Part shown: positions 41,990-50,043 of the stretch, piece by piece
Layout of the letters: every line of letters starts with the position of its first letter
How positions within the stretch are numbered: position 1 is the first letter of the stretch
From: Lachnospiraceae bacterium
GTDB taxonomy: Bacteria > Bacillota_A > Clostridia > Lachnospirales > Lachnospiraceae
Length of the DNA: 60,751 nucleotides
Assembly: GCA_017542725.1 (NCBI GenBank)
Contig: JAFXWR010000011.1
Span: 1 to 60,751, forward strand
Direction: 5' to 3'
The notes under the pieces: generated by a model
What the model was told of the DNA's origin: nothing
Databases searched by the model: none
What the model saw: the letters and a program-made list of their open reading frames with translations, nothing else
Made by a program: the position numbers and the translations under genes

Positions 41990-42610
41990 ATGGTAAAAGT
42001 AAACGGAATGGGTAAAACTTGCCCAATACCACTTATTGAGACAAAAAAAGCAGTGAAGGCTCTTACAAGCCCAGATACAGTTGAAGTTATGGTCGATAAC
42101 AATATGGCTGTAAAGAATATTACTAGATATGCAACTGATAGCGGTTTTAGAGTTAGCACTGATAAGATTAGCGACAAAGAGTTTAAGATTACTATTGAAG
42201 TAAAAGAAATTAAATCTGAAGAAGAAAAGAAAATGGCTGAGGGCTGTTGTGCTTGCGGAGCAACCGATAATACTGGAAATATCGTCATAGCAATCGGTTC
42301 TGAAAAGATGGGTTGCGGTGAGGAGAAACTTGGAAAGAATCTCATGAAGGCATTCATCTATTCAGTATCTCAGGGTGAAGTTCAACCAAAGACTATGCTT
42401 TTCTTTAATGGTGGAGCACATCTTACTTGTGAAGGATCACTTTCACTGGAAGATTTAAATAATCTAAAAGAACTTGGAGTATCTATAAAAACTTGCGGAA
42501 CTTGTCTTGACTACTATGGCTTAAAAGATAAATTAAAAGTTGGCGAAGTGACCAATATGTATGACATAGTTACTACTATGGAAGAGGCTAGTCTCGTCAT
42601 CCGCCCATAG
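41990..42610 (+). CDS. yedF: Selenium metabolism protein YedF (TusA-DsrE fusion)
   Basis: The 206-aa protein has a TusA-like N-terminal domain ('GMGKTCPIPLIETKKAVKAL', CPxP Cys) and a DsrE-like C-terminal domain from about residue 95 ('IAIGSEKMGCGEEKLGKNLMKAFIYSVSQ', 'PKTMLFFNGGAHLTCEGS', 'ISIKTCGTCLDYYGLKDKLKVGEVTNMYDIV'). A linker 'EGCCACGA' adds Cys. This is the form that co-occurs with SelD and the labile-selenium trait. Upstream GGGAGAG site; a DUF3343 gene follows 2 bp later. Confidence 0.95.
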   Translation: MVKVNGMGKTCPIPLIETKKAVKALTSPDTVEVMVDNNMAVKNITRYATDSGFRVSTDKISDKEFKITIEVKEIKSEEEKKMAEGCCACGATDNTGNIVIAIGSEKMGCGEEKLGKNLMKAFIYSVSQGEVQPKTMLFFNGGAHLTCEGSLSLEDLNNLKELGVSIKTCGTCLDYYGLKDKLKVGEVTNMYDIVTTMEEASLVIRP

Positions 42611-42612
42611 TT

Positions 42613-42849
42613 ATGATAGAAAAAAAACTAAGCTTGGTAATTTCATTTAATAAAACTGTAGATGCGATGGCGGTAGAAGAGTACTGCCTTAAAAACAACG
42701 TATCTGGTAGGCTAATACCACTTCCAAAAGAAATATCTGCTGGATGTGGGTTGGCGTGGAAATGCGATGTGTCTCAGGCAGATGAAATGAAAAAAGTTTT
42801 TAAAGAATTAAATGTTGAATTCGATAAAATGAGTGAAATCGTAATTTAA
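42613..42849 (+). CDS. DUF3343 protein, second copy
   Basis: A 78-aa paralog of the protein at 20834, with 'SLVISFNKTVDAMAVEEYCLKNNV' and 'LIPLPKEISAGCGLAWKCD'. The conserved Cys (SAGCGLA) is retained plus a second Cys. It directly follows yedF, the usual neighbour of this family, and closes the selenium region before a terminator. Confidence 0.9.
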   Translation: MIEKKLSLVISFNKTVDAMAVEEYCLKNNVSGRLIPLPKEISAGCGLAWKCDVSQADEMKKVFKELNVEFDKMSEIVI

Positions 42850-42862
42850 TATCAAGGAAATA

Positions 42863-42896
42863 AAAAAACAGGGGTGATTGTCATCCCTGTTTTTTA
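42863..42896. terminator. Bidirectional terminator
   Basis: ACAGGGGTGA-TTG-TCATCCCTGT with A-run and T-run flanks; one G.U pair. Ends the selenium operon and serves the convergent lipoprotein gene. Confidence 0.9.
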
Positions 42897-42916
42897 TTTG
42901 TGATAAAAGTTTTAAT

Positions 42917-43333
42917 TTATTGTTGCTCATCATGTAAGTTGAAATATGATTCGAGTTTAGTTAAGTCTTCATCTACAAATTTAAGTTCGTCAGTTCTGCC
43001 ATCCTTATATTTTACAGTATATTCATTCTCATTTTTCATTATGACAGTTGCTTCTGTGTTGTCACCCTCATCTGCCATGTGAAACATTAATTCTGCTTTA
43101 TTTCCTTTAACTTCTAAAATGTCAAATCTGAAAGGAACACCAGTCATTCCATCTTTTACATCTACAGTTCCGCTATTTTCATTCTTGTAGAATGTATAGT
43201 AGTGTGTAAGTTCTCCGTTTGTTCTTGACTCATAGATGCCAGATTTGAAAATATTTTCATTTGTTATTTTTGCACAGGCGAATAGCGAAATAAGACTAAA
43301 TAACATTAAAATTGCTACTAATATTTTTTTCAT
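42917..43333 (-). CDS. Small lipoprotein, unknown
   Basis: A 138-aa protein with lipobox LFAC and a beta-rich mature part ('GIYESRTNGELTHYYTFYKNENSGTV', 'MKNENEYTVKYKDG'). No family recognised; such small lipoproteins often act in envelope homeostasis. AAGGAG precedes the ATG, and a -10 TATAAT with TGC extension lies on the minus strand at 43362-43367, so it is a single-gene unit ending at the shared terminator. Confidence 0.75.
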   Translation of the reverse strand: MKKILVAILMLFSLISLFACAKITNENIFKSGIYESRTNGELTHYYTFYKNENSGTVDVKDGMTGVPFRFDILEVKGNKAELMFHMADEGDNTEATVIMKNENEYTVKYKDGRTDELKFVDEDLTKLESYFNLHDEQQ

Positions 43334-43361
43334 AAAAACTCCTTTTTATTTTATTGTTTAT

Positions 43362-43370
43362 ATTATAGCA
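43362..43370 (-). promoter_or_regulatory. Extended -10 promoter of the small lipoprotein gene
   Basis: On the minus strand TGC-TATAAT, 29 bases upstream of the ATG at 43333; the -35 is weak, as expected of an extended -10. Confidence 0.55.
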
Positions 43371-43468
43371 TATTTTCATGACATTTTAAATAATCCTAGT
43401 GAAATGGTTTGTGAAGATTCTATTAAAATCATTTATTATAGCCTAAATATATAGTATAATAAAGGGAA

Positions 43469-44440
43469 ATGAAATATGAAGTTTTAAAAATTGAAGATAT
43501 CGCCAAAATAATTCCAGACCGAATAAAAGATTCACATAAGGGTACATATGGCAGAGTAGCTCTTCTCGGTGGTGCGGTAGAGTATAGTGGAGCGATACGA
43601 CTTTCTGCTATGGCACTTGCGGCACTTAAGTCAGGTGCAGGACTTTCTACTGTCGCTGTTCCAAAATATTTAGTTCCTATAGTGAGTCAAAATATTCTTG
43701 AAGTGATGATTTATCCAATTGACAGCACTGAAAATGAGATTGTTTTTAATAAAGAAAATATAGATGACTTAATTGATAAAGTAGATGTTTTGACCTGCGG
43801 CATGGGGCTTGGAAAAAGTAAGGCTGCACATGAAATAATTTATTATATAGTTAAAAATTTCTGTGGAAAACTTGTATTAGATGCCGATGCATTAAACATA
43901 TTATCTGAAAATATTGATTTATTAAATGAAGCGAAGTGCAAAATAATTTTAACTCCTCATACGATGGAATTTAAAAGACTTTATGATTCCGCTATTTGTA
44001 TAGGCGAGCAACAATGTAGGGGCGAGCACTGCGAGCCCGACATCAAATATTATGAAGATAACAAAATAGAATTAGCAAAAGAATTCGTCGAAAAATTTAA
44101 TGTCACCCTTTTGTTAAAGGGTCCAACAACCATCGTTGCAAGTTCTAATGTAGGGGCGAGCGTCAATGTAAGGGCGAGTTTTACGAGTCCGCTAATAAAA
44201 TTAATTGACCGCGGTACACCAGGCATGTCAACAGCAGGCAGTGGAGATGTCTTATCTGGAATCATCACTGGACTTCTCGGATACATTGAAAATGAATTTG
44301 ATGCAACATGTGCAGCGGCATTTGTAAATGGTATGGCAGGAGAATTTGCAGCGAGAGATGAAGGAGAGATATCAATGACAGCAAGTGATACTGTGAAACA
44401 TATATCGGAAGCAATTAAAATGATAAAAAATGAGAAATAA
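43469..44440 (+). CDS. nnrD: ADP/ATP-dependent NAD(P)H-hydrate dehydratase with repeat-encoded insertions
   Basis: Repairs hydrated NAD(P)H. Ribokinase-like fold with 'HKGTYGRVALLGGAVEYSGAI', 'CGMGLGKS', 'VLDADALNIL', 'ILTPHTMEFKRL', 'LLKGPTTIVA' and the catalytic 'GTPGMSTAGSGDVLSGIITGLL' near 249-270. It is a stand-alone dehydratase without the epimerase domain. Residues 178-190 (GEQQCRGEHCEPD) and 227-241 (VGASVNVRASFTSPL) are encoded by dispersed repeats in two loops. A -10 TATAAT at 43455-43460 places transcription start within 2-3 nt of the ATG, suggesting a leaderless or nearly leaderless message. Confidence 0.92.
   Translation: MKYEVLKIEDIAKIIPDRIKDSHKGTYGRVALLGGAVEYSGAIRLSAMALAALKSGAGLSTVAVPKYLVPIVSQNILEVMIYPIDSTENEIVFNKENIDDLIDKVDVLTCGMGLGKSKAAHEIIYYIVKNFCGKLVLDADALNILSENIDLLNEAKCKIILTPHTMEFKRLYDSAICIGEQQCRGEHCEPDIKYYEDNKIELAKEFVEKFNVTLLLKGPTTIVASSNVGASVNVRASFTSPLIKLIDRGTPGMSTAGSGDVLSGIITGLLGYIENEFDATCAAAFVNGMAGEFAARDEGEISMTASDTVKHISEAIKMIKNEK
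44015..44038 (+). repeat. Dispersed repeat inside nnrD, first insertion
   Basis: TGTAGGGGCGAG-CACTG-CGAGCCC, read as CRGEHCEP. A degenerate half copy (TGTATAGGCGAGCA, 43997-44010) lies just before it. Confidence 0.9.
44149..44190 (+). repeat. Dispersed repeats inside nnrD, second insertion
   Basis: A truncated unit TGTAGGGGCGAGCG (44149-44162) followed by a fuller one TGTAAGGGCGAG-TTTTACGAGTCC (44167-44190); together in frame as VGASVNVRASFTSP. Confidence 0.85.
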
Positions 44441-44466
44441 AAAAGTCAGGTTACTGCCTGACTTTT
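44441..44466. terminator. Bidirectional terminator between nnrD and the MoaE-like gene
   Basis: AAAAGTCAGG-TTACTG-CCTGACTTTT, perfect 10-bp stem. Confidence 0.9.
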
Positions 44467-44482
44467 ATTTTATGTATACATT

Positions 44483-44878
44483 TTAATATAACTCGTTTTC
44501 AATTACACATTTGTTTTTAATTTCTCCAACAAGTGATTGAAGACAATCTATGACATGGGGTCTTATGTCGCCGCCAACGAGAACTAACATTATATCATCT
44601 CCAAGTTTCAGTTTACCATTATTTAACCATACCTTTACATAGTAGATGCCAGGAAGTTTTATAGCTTTCTTAATAGCAGCATTTACTTTTTTCTTATCAT
44701 AGTCAAATATCATTCCAGTTACTTTTTTTGTGTCCTTTTTGCCTTCGCGAACTTTTTTCTTGGCATCAACTCTTACTGTGCCATTATGGAGTAAAAACAT
44801 ACCGCATTTATTGGCATTTTTTGATGATTTTGCGTCCTTAAACAGTTTTGCGATTGTAGGTTTCTTCATTTTTGACAT
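44483..44878 (-). CDS. MoaE-like protein (divergent molybdopterin synthase large subunit)
   Basis: The 131-aa protein resembles MoaE: 'GMFLLHNGTVRVDAKKKVREGKKDTKKVTGMIFDYDKKKVNAAI' (FVGxVR region), 'VWLNNGKLKLGDDIMLVLVGGDIRPHVIDCLQSL' (HRxG.l..Gd..v.v region). At the end the motif K-x-x-PxWK-x-E of MoaE appears as EIKNKCVIENE, so the second catalytic Lys is replaced. I place the start at 44878 (GGGAG upstream); a longer frame to 44998 adds a non-conserved stretch. An upstream minus-strand TGC-TATAAT box at 44919-44927 supports an own promoter. Could be an inactive or altered MoaE. Confidence 0.65.
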   Translation of the reverse strand: MSKMKKPTIAKLFKDAKSSKNANKCGMFLLHNGTVRVDAKKKVREGKKDTKKVTGMIFDYDKKKVNAAIKKAIKLPGIYYVKVWLNNGKLKLGDDIMLVLVGGDIRPHVIDCLQSLVGEIKNKCVIENELY

Positions 44879-45052
44879 ATTTAGCTCCCTTAAATTAAGC
44901 ATTAATTTTATAAAACTAATTATAGCATACTTTATTAAATGAGAAAATGTATATTTATATATTAAAAATATGATATAATATAGGCAAATTATGCGCAATG
45001 AAAAAGTGTAAGGAAAGACTGATTGTGCGTTTAAATAAAGAAGGTAGAATAA

Positions 45053-45538
45053 ATGGTTAGAGTGTTATTTGTGTGTCATGGTAACATATGCCGTTCGACA
45101 ATGGGCGAGTTCATCATGAAAAACTTAGTAGAAGAAGAGGGATTGGAAGACGAGTTTCATATTGAGTCAGCTGGGAGCAGCGTTTATGACCCAGATAGTC
45201 CGGTGTATCCACTTGCAAAGGATTGCCTCTATAGAAATGGTATCACAAATTCTGATATAAATAAAAAGAAATCAAGAAATGTCGTTAAAAAAGATAAAGA
45301 TAACTTTGATTATATTTTAGTTGCTGAAGATGATAATTTAAATGGTGTACTCAGAGTAATAGGAAATGATGCAAGTGATAAAGTTTTCAAGATTTTAGAT
45401 TTTGCAGAAGACAGTAAGAGAAAGGGCAAAGACATAGACGACCCTTGGTATACAAGAAATTTTGACAAATCATTTGATGATCTAATGATAGGTTGTAAAG
45501 GATTCATAAATTATTTAAAGAAAAATAAATATATTTAA
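45053..45538 (+). CDS. Low-molecular-weight protein tyrosine phosphatase
   Basis: A 161-aa enzyme with the P-loop VCHGNICRST (CX5R) at the N terminus and the general-acid loop 'DDPWYTRNFDKSFDDL' near the C terminus, both characteristic of the family. Dephosphorylates protein tyrosine or arginine phosphates in Firmicutes; target unknown. A promoter-like TATAAT (about 44974) lies 75 bases upstream. It begins a run of same-strand genes with ACT and UPF0210 proteins. Confidence 0.93.
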   Translation: MVRVLFVCHGNICRSTMGEFIMKNLVEEEGLEDEFHIESAGSSVYDPDSPVYPLAKDCLYRNGITNSDINKKKSRNVVKKDKDNFDYILVAEDDNLNGVLRVIGNDASDKVFKILDFAEDSKRKGKDIDDPWYTRNFDKSFDDLMIGCKGFINYLKKNKYI

Positions 45539-45554
45539 ATATTGGGAGGAAAAA

Positions 45555-45824
45555 ATGAAGAAAGCATTGATAGTAGTTTATGGAAAAGATAGAACAGGAA
45601 TTATTTATAATGTGACAAAAATATTGTTTGACAACAACATCAACGTTTTAGACATAAAACAAACAATAGTTGATGGTTACTTTAATATGATGACTATAGC
45701 TGACGTCACCAAATCAAAAACACTTAACAAAGTAAAGAAAGCATTGGAGGAGTATGGCAAAAAAGCTTCTCTTAGTATCAATTTCCAACTTGAAGATGCA
45801 TTTCTTGCGATGCACAATTTGTAA
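45555..45824 (+). CDS. ACT domain protein (UPF0237)
   Basis: An 89-aa stand-alone ACT domain starting 'KKALIVVYGKDRTGIIYNVTKILFDNNINVLDIKQTIVDGYFNMMTI', the UPF0237 pattern. ACT domains bind amino acids. This gene is regularly paired with UPF0210, as here, pointing to a joint amino-acid-related function that remains unknown. GGGAGG precedes the ATG. Confidence 0.93.
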   Translation: MKKALIVVYGKDRTGIIYNVTKILFDNNINVLDIKQTIVDGYFNMMTIADVTKSKTLNKVKKALEEYGKKASLSINFQLEDAFLAMHNL

Positions 45825-45833
45825 GAGGTAAAT

Positions 45834-47204
45834 ATGAATACAATAAGTATAGAACAAGCGATAGAAACTACAGAAATGTTTTCAAAAGAACATTTAGATG
45901 TAAGAACCATCACGATGGGGATAAGTCTTCTTGACACGATGAATTCTGGTGTAGATAAGCTTTGCAAAAATATAGAAAAGAAACTTTTGCACTACGCAAG
46001 CGACCTAGTAAAAGTTGCAAATGAAATTTCAGATGAGTATGGCATACCAATAGTTAATAAGAGAATATCTATAACACCTATGTCAATCATAACAGAGCCT
46101 TGTTGCAAGAAAGAGGAAGATTATGTCAAGATTGCTAAAACTATAGATGCTGTGGCAAAAAAACTAAAAGTTGATTTCATAGGTGGATGGTCAGCTATAG
46201 TAAGTGGTGGCATGACTGAAAATGATAAAAGATTTTTAAGTGCCATACCAAAAGTATTGTCTAAAACAAATGTTCTTTGTAGTTCTGTAGTAGTTGGAAG
46301 TACAAAGGCTGGACTTGATATGGATGCAGTAAAACTTTGTGGTAAGATTATAAAAGACACTGCAAAGCTAACGAAAAATAATTATTCTATCGGCTGCGCA
46401 AAATTTGTAGTATTTGCAAATGCTGTTGAAGATAATCCATTTATGGCAGGAGCATTCCATGGTATAAGTCAGGGAGAGGTAGTGCTAAATGTAGGAGTTT
46501 CAGGACCGGGTGTTGTGAGAAAGGCACTTCTTACAGCAAAGGGTCAAGACTTCACTACACTTTGTGAAACTATAAAGAAGATAGCATTTAAAATAACGAG
46601 AGTGGGACAGTTTGTAGGACTTGAAGCATCGAAGAGATTAAATGTGCCATTTGGAATTATTGATTTGTCACTTGCGCCAACACCTGCTAAGGGCGACTCA
46701 GTTGCAGACATTTTGGAACTTATAGGACTAGAATCAGTAGGAGCACCAGGAACTACATGCGCACTTGCACTTTTAAATGACCAAGTGAAAAAAGGTGGTA
46801 TAATGGCAGCGAGAAATGTCGGCGGACTTAGTGGAGCTTTTATTCCAGTGTCAGAAGATCAAGGAATGATAAATGCAGTTATAAAAAAATAATTAACATT
46901 GGAAAAACTTGAAGCAATGACCTGTGTATGCTCAGTAGGTCTTGATATGATTGCTATACCAGGCGACACAAGTACAGAAACAATCTCTGGAATAATTGCT
47001 GATGAGATGATGATAGGAATTATAAATCAAAAAACAACAGCAGTCAGAATAATTCCAGCATATGGAAAGAAAGCAGGAGATAAGGTTTCATTCGGTGGAC
47101 TTCTTGGATATGCACCAATTATGAAAGTAAATAATTTTTCATGTAAAGAGTTTATAGATAGAGGCGGACATATTCCTGCACCTATACACTCATTTAAAAA
47201 TTAG
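45834..47204 (+). pseudogene. UPF0210 (PFL family) protein split by an in-frame UAA
   Basis: Residues 1-352 carry most of the UPF0210 (DUF711) family sequence, ending '...FIPVSEDQGMINAVIKK', then TAA at 46890-46892. The same frame continues [28 protein letters not shown]... to '[17 protein letters not shown]' at 47204, the normal C terminus. The family's usual length of about 450 residues equals the two parts together. So it is a nonsense mutation, a read-through site, or a gene now expressed as two chains (TTG 46899 as second start). The stop falls between secondary-structure blocks, just before the conserved EKLEAMT motif. Confidence 0.8.
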
Positions 47205-47284
47205 AATATTTAAAAAAATTAACAATGCGAATTACAAAACAAGTGAATATGGTTATAAAGCAAACTAAGTGATATTGATATTTA

Positions 47285-47845
47285 ATGAATAATATAGAAA
47301 AAATTGAGAAAATAATTAGTGAGAGACAGTTGGTCGCCCCAGCGGTCATATCAATTGACGGACCTTGCGGCGGTGGAAAAAGTACGATTGCAGCAGAGAT
47401 TGAAAAGAAACTTGGTTTTAATGTTTTACACATGGATGATTTTTATCTGCCGTTTCAAATGAGAGATAAAAATTGGATGAATATAATTGCTGGCCATATG
47501 GATTTTGAAAGGCTAATAAAAAATGTTTTAAAGCCTTACAAAGAAAAAAGAAAGACTAATTATATTTCTTATGACTGCCATAGCGATAAGTATTTACAGG
47601 AGATACCGATAGACTTAGATAAGATACTTGTGATAGAAGGCTCATATACTTCACATCCAATACTTGATGAGTATGTGGCGCTTAAAATATTCGTAGACAT
47701 AGATAAAGACGAGCAGGTTAAGAGGATCACTAATAGAAACCCTAATGTTGTGGATAAGTTTTTGTCAATGTGGGTGCCATTTGAAAATAGGTATTTTGAA
47801 GAGCTGAAAATAAAAGAAAAAAGTGACTTGGTAGTTTCTGTGTAG
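47285..47845 (+). CDS. Uridine-kinase-like P-loop protein
   Basis: A 186-aa NTPase of the uridine kinase/phosphoribulokinase superfamily: Walker A 'SIDGPCGGGKSTIAAEI', 'LHMDDFYLPF' (substrate/metal Asp pair), and 'LVIEGSYTSHPILDEYVALKIFVDID' (Walker-B-like). The lid 'KRITNRNP' supplies Arg. The substrate cannot be told from sequence. Weak ribosome site; 81 bases from the UPF0210 gene. Confidence 0.85.
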   Translation: MNNIEKIEKIISERQLVAPAVISIDGPCGGGKSTIAAEIEKKLGFNVLHMDDFYLPFQMRDKNWMNIIAGHMDFERLIKNVLKPYKEKRKTNYISYDCHSDKYLQEIPIDLDKILVIEGSYTSHPILDEYVALKIFVDIDKDEQVKRITNRNPNVVDKFLSMWVPFENRYFEELKIKEKSDLVVSV

Positions 47846-47902
47846 GTCTATGATGGAAGAACAAATGTTTATGCGTTTTATATAGTGTGGAGGTAAGGCA
47901 TT

Positions 47903-48928
47903 ATGCTAAATTTTGAAAGTGATTATACTACAGGTGCACACCCTGAAATTTTAAAAAAGTTTAACGAAACTAATTTTGAACCTTTATCAGGATATTGCGT
48001 TGACAAATATTGTAAGACTGCAAAGGAAAAAATCAAGAAGATAATAGGACTTAAGAATGCTGATGTTGAATTTTTAGTGGGTGGCACTCAAACGAATGCA
48101 GTTGTTATATCAACTATGCTTAAAGATTATGAGGGAGTAATAGCAGTAGACTCTGGCCACATAACAACGCATGAGTCTGGCGCTATAGAATACTCAGGTC
48201 ATAAAGTTTTAAGTATTAATGGCAAAGATGGAAAACTTGATGCTAGAGATTTAAAAGATTATTTGAAAACATTTTATGCCGATGAAAACCATGAGCATAT
48301 GGTGTTTCCAGGAATGGTATATATTTCTCATCCAACTGAATTTGGGACACTATATAAGAAGAAAGAACTAAAAAATATACACAAAGTTTGTAAGAGATAT
48401 AAGATACCATTATTTATAGATGGTGCGAGACTTGGCTATGGAATAATGAGTAAAGAATCAGATATGAGCATAAAAGATTTTGCAAAACTTGCAGACGTGT
48501 TTTATATAGGTGGAACTAAGGTTGGAGCTCTTTGCGGTGAGGCGGTGGTATTTACAAACAATAATAAGCCTAAGAATTTTGTGACTTCTATAAAAAAGAG
48601 AGGTGCTCTACTTGCTAAAGGAAGGCTACTTGGAATTCAATTTGATACATTATTTACTGATAATCTGTATTTTAAAATAAGTAAGCATGCCATTGATATG
48701 GCCGAAAAACTTAAAAAGATATTTAAAGAAAAAGGTTTTAAATTTCTTATAGATTCACCAACCAATCAGATATTCTTAATAATGGATAATAATCAAATCA
48801 AAAAATTGCAAAAGAAAGTAGCATTTAGATTTTGGTCAAAGTATGATGATAAGCATACTGTTATGCGATTTGTGACTAGTTGGTCGACTAGTGAAAGTGA
48901 TGTAGAAAAACTTAAAGTTATTTTATAA
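47903..48928 (+). CDS. Low-specificity threonine aldolase / beta-eliminating lyase
   Basis: A 341-aa PLP enzyme splitting L-threonine to glycine and acetaldehyde. Features: 'NFESDYTTGAHPEILKKF', 'EFLVGGTQTNAVVIS', 'GHITTHESGAIEYSGHKV', 'PLFIDGARLGYGI' (PLP Asp) and 'FYIGGTKVGALCGEA' (Schiff-base Lys). Normal length, GGAGG site upstream. Confidence 0.92.
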   Translation: MLNFESDYTTGAHPEILKKFNETNFEPLSGYCVDKYCKTAKEKIKKIIGLKNADVEFLVGGTQTNAVVISTMLKDYEGVIAVDSGHITTHESGAIEYSGHKVLSINGKDGKLDARDLKDYLKTFYADENHEHMVFPGMVYISHPTEFGTLYKKKELKNIHKVCKRYKIPLFIDGARLGYGIMSKESDMSIKDFAKLADVFYIGGTKVGALCGEAVVFTNNNKPKNFVTSIKKRGALLAKGRLLGIQFDTLFTDNLYFKISKHAIDMAEKLKKIFKEKGFKFLIDSPTNQIFLIMDNNQIKKLQKKVAFRFWSKYDDKHTVMRFVTSWSTSESDVEKLKVIL

Positions 48929-48964
48929 TTTGAGGTAATAATTCATGCCAACAGTGGAGGGCTT

Positions 48965-49528
48965 ATGGCGAAATTGTATTTTTATTATGGTGCTATGGGG
49001 TCAAGCAAGACAGCAAATGCACTTATGACAAGGTTTAATTATGAAGAGGTGGGACAGAAGGCATTGCTTTGTAAACCGAGAATTGATGACAGGTTTGGAA
49101 AAAGTGTAGTGCATAGTCGTATTGGTCTTGAGTATGAGTGCATTTTTGTGGAAGACTTACTCAAAATGCCACTAGATGAGATAAAGAAATATGACTGCAT
49201 AATAGTTGACGAAGTTCAGTTTTGCACAAGGGAGCAGATTGATTTTTTGTCTGATATAGTAGATTATCAAGATGTGCCAGTAGTGTGCTATGGTCTTCGC
49301 GCAGATTTTAGAAATGAATTATTTCCAGGGTCAGCAAGACTTCTTGCAATAGCAGATGTGATTACAGAACTAAAAACAGTTTGTTGGTGTGGAAAGAAGG
49401 CAACTTGCAATACAAGATATAACGAAAATGGTATTGTCCGTGAAGGACCGCAGGTTGTCTTGGGTGGAAATGACAGCTATGTTGCACTTTGCAGGAAACA
49501 TTATAAAGAAGGAAAATTAAAAAAATAA
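48965..49528 (+). CDS. tdk: Thymidine kinase
   Basis: Phosphorylates thymidine in the salvage pathway. Walker A 'YYGAMGSSKTANAL', 'IIVDEVQFCT', 'PVVCYGLRADFRNELFPGS', and the zinc-binding Cys pairs 'CWCGKKATCNTRY' and C-terminal 'VALCRKHY' identify the type II TK1-like enzyme. 187 aa is typical; GGAGG precedes the ATG. Confidence 0.97.
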   Translation: MAKLYFYYGAMGSSKTANALMTRFNYEEVGQKALLCKPRIDDRFGKSVVHSRIGLEYECIFVEDLLKMPLDEIKKYDCIIVDEVQFCTREQIDFLSDIVDYQDVPVVCYGLRADFRNELFPGSARLLAIADVITELKTVCWCGKKATCNTRYNENGIVREGPQVVLGGNDSYVALCRKHYKEGKLKK

Positions 49529-49542
49529 TATAAGGGGAATTT

Positions 49543-50031
49543 ATGGAACTAACTCATTTTGATGAAAATGGAAATGCAAGAATGGTAGATGTCGGCGATA
49601 AGGAAGTTACAAAAAGAATTGCTGTCGCAGAAGGAAAAATTTTTGTATGCAAAGAAGTTTATGATGCAATAAAAAATAAAGATGTGAAAAAAGGTGATGT
49701 GCTTACAGTTGCAACAACTGCAGGAATAATGGCATGTAAGAAAAATTTTGAAATAATTCCAATGTGCCATATTCTAAATCTTACAAATGCGAAAATTGAG
49801 TGGGAAATGAATGATAATAAACTTTCAGATGGTAACTATGAAATAAAATGTACTTGCACTGTAAAGTGTGAAGGAAAAACTGGTGTGGAGATGGAAGCAC
49901 TTACTGGAGTTTCAGTTGCACTTCTCACAGTCTATGATATGGTTAAGGCTATAGATAAGAGAATGGTCATAGGAAACATTTACCTAAAAGAGAAAGATGG
50001 GGGCAAATCAGGACATATAGTTAATAAGTAG
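49543..50031 (+). CDS. moaC: Cyclic pyranopterin monophosphate synthase MoaC
   Basis: Second step of molybdenum cofactor synthesis. 'LTHFDENGNARMVDVGDKEVTKRIAVAEG', 'GIMACKKNFEIIPMCHIL' and 'GVEMEALTGVSVALLTVYDMVKAIDKRMVIGNI' with the catalytic Lys region are all intact. The stop codon TAG is part of a GTAGGGGCGAAGC repeat fragment that also forms the junction to moaA. Confidence 0.97.
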   Translation: MELTHFDENGNARMVDVGDKEVTKRIAVAEGKIFVCKEVYDAIKNKDVKKGDVLTVATTAGIMACKKNFEIIPMCHILNLTNAKIEWEMNDNKLSDGNYEIKCTCTVKCEGKTGVEMEALTGVSVALLTVYDMVKAIDKRMVIGNIYLKEKDGGKSGHIVNK

Positions 50032-50043
50032 GGGCGAAGCATG
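50029..50043 (+). repeat. Repeat fragment forming the moaC-moaA junction
   Basis: GTAGGGGCGAAGC-AT: its TAG ends moaC, its GGGG is the only purine-rich stretch upstream of moaA, and the next bases are the moaA ATG. Confidence 0.6.

Noticed and set aside
20834..42849. UGA-encoded selenocysteine in the selenium-region proteins
   Set aside because: Frames of the DUF3343, YedF, YedE, XdhC and reductase genes are complete with Cys at the key positions; no internal UGA was needed to extend any of them.
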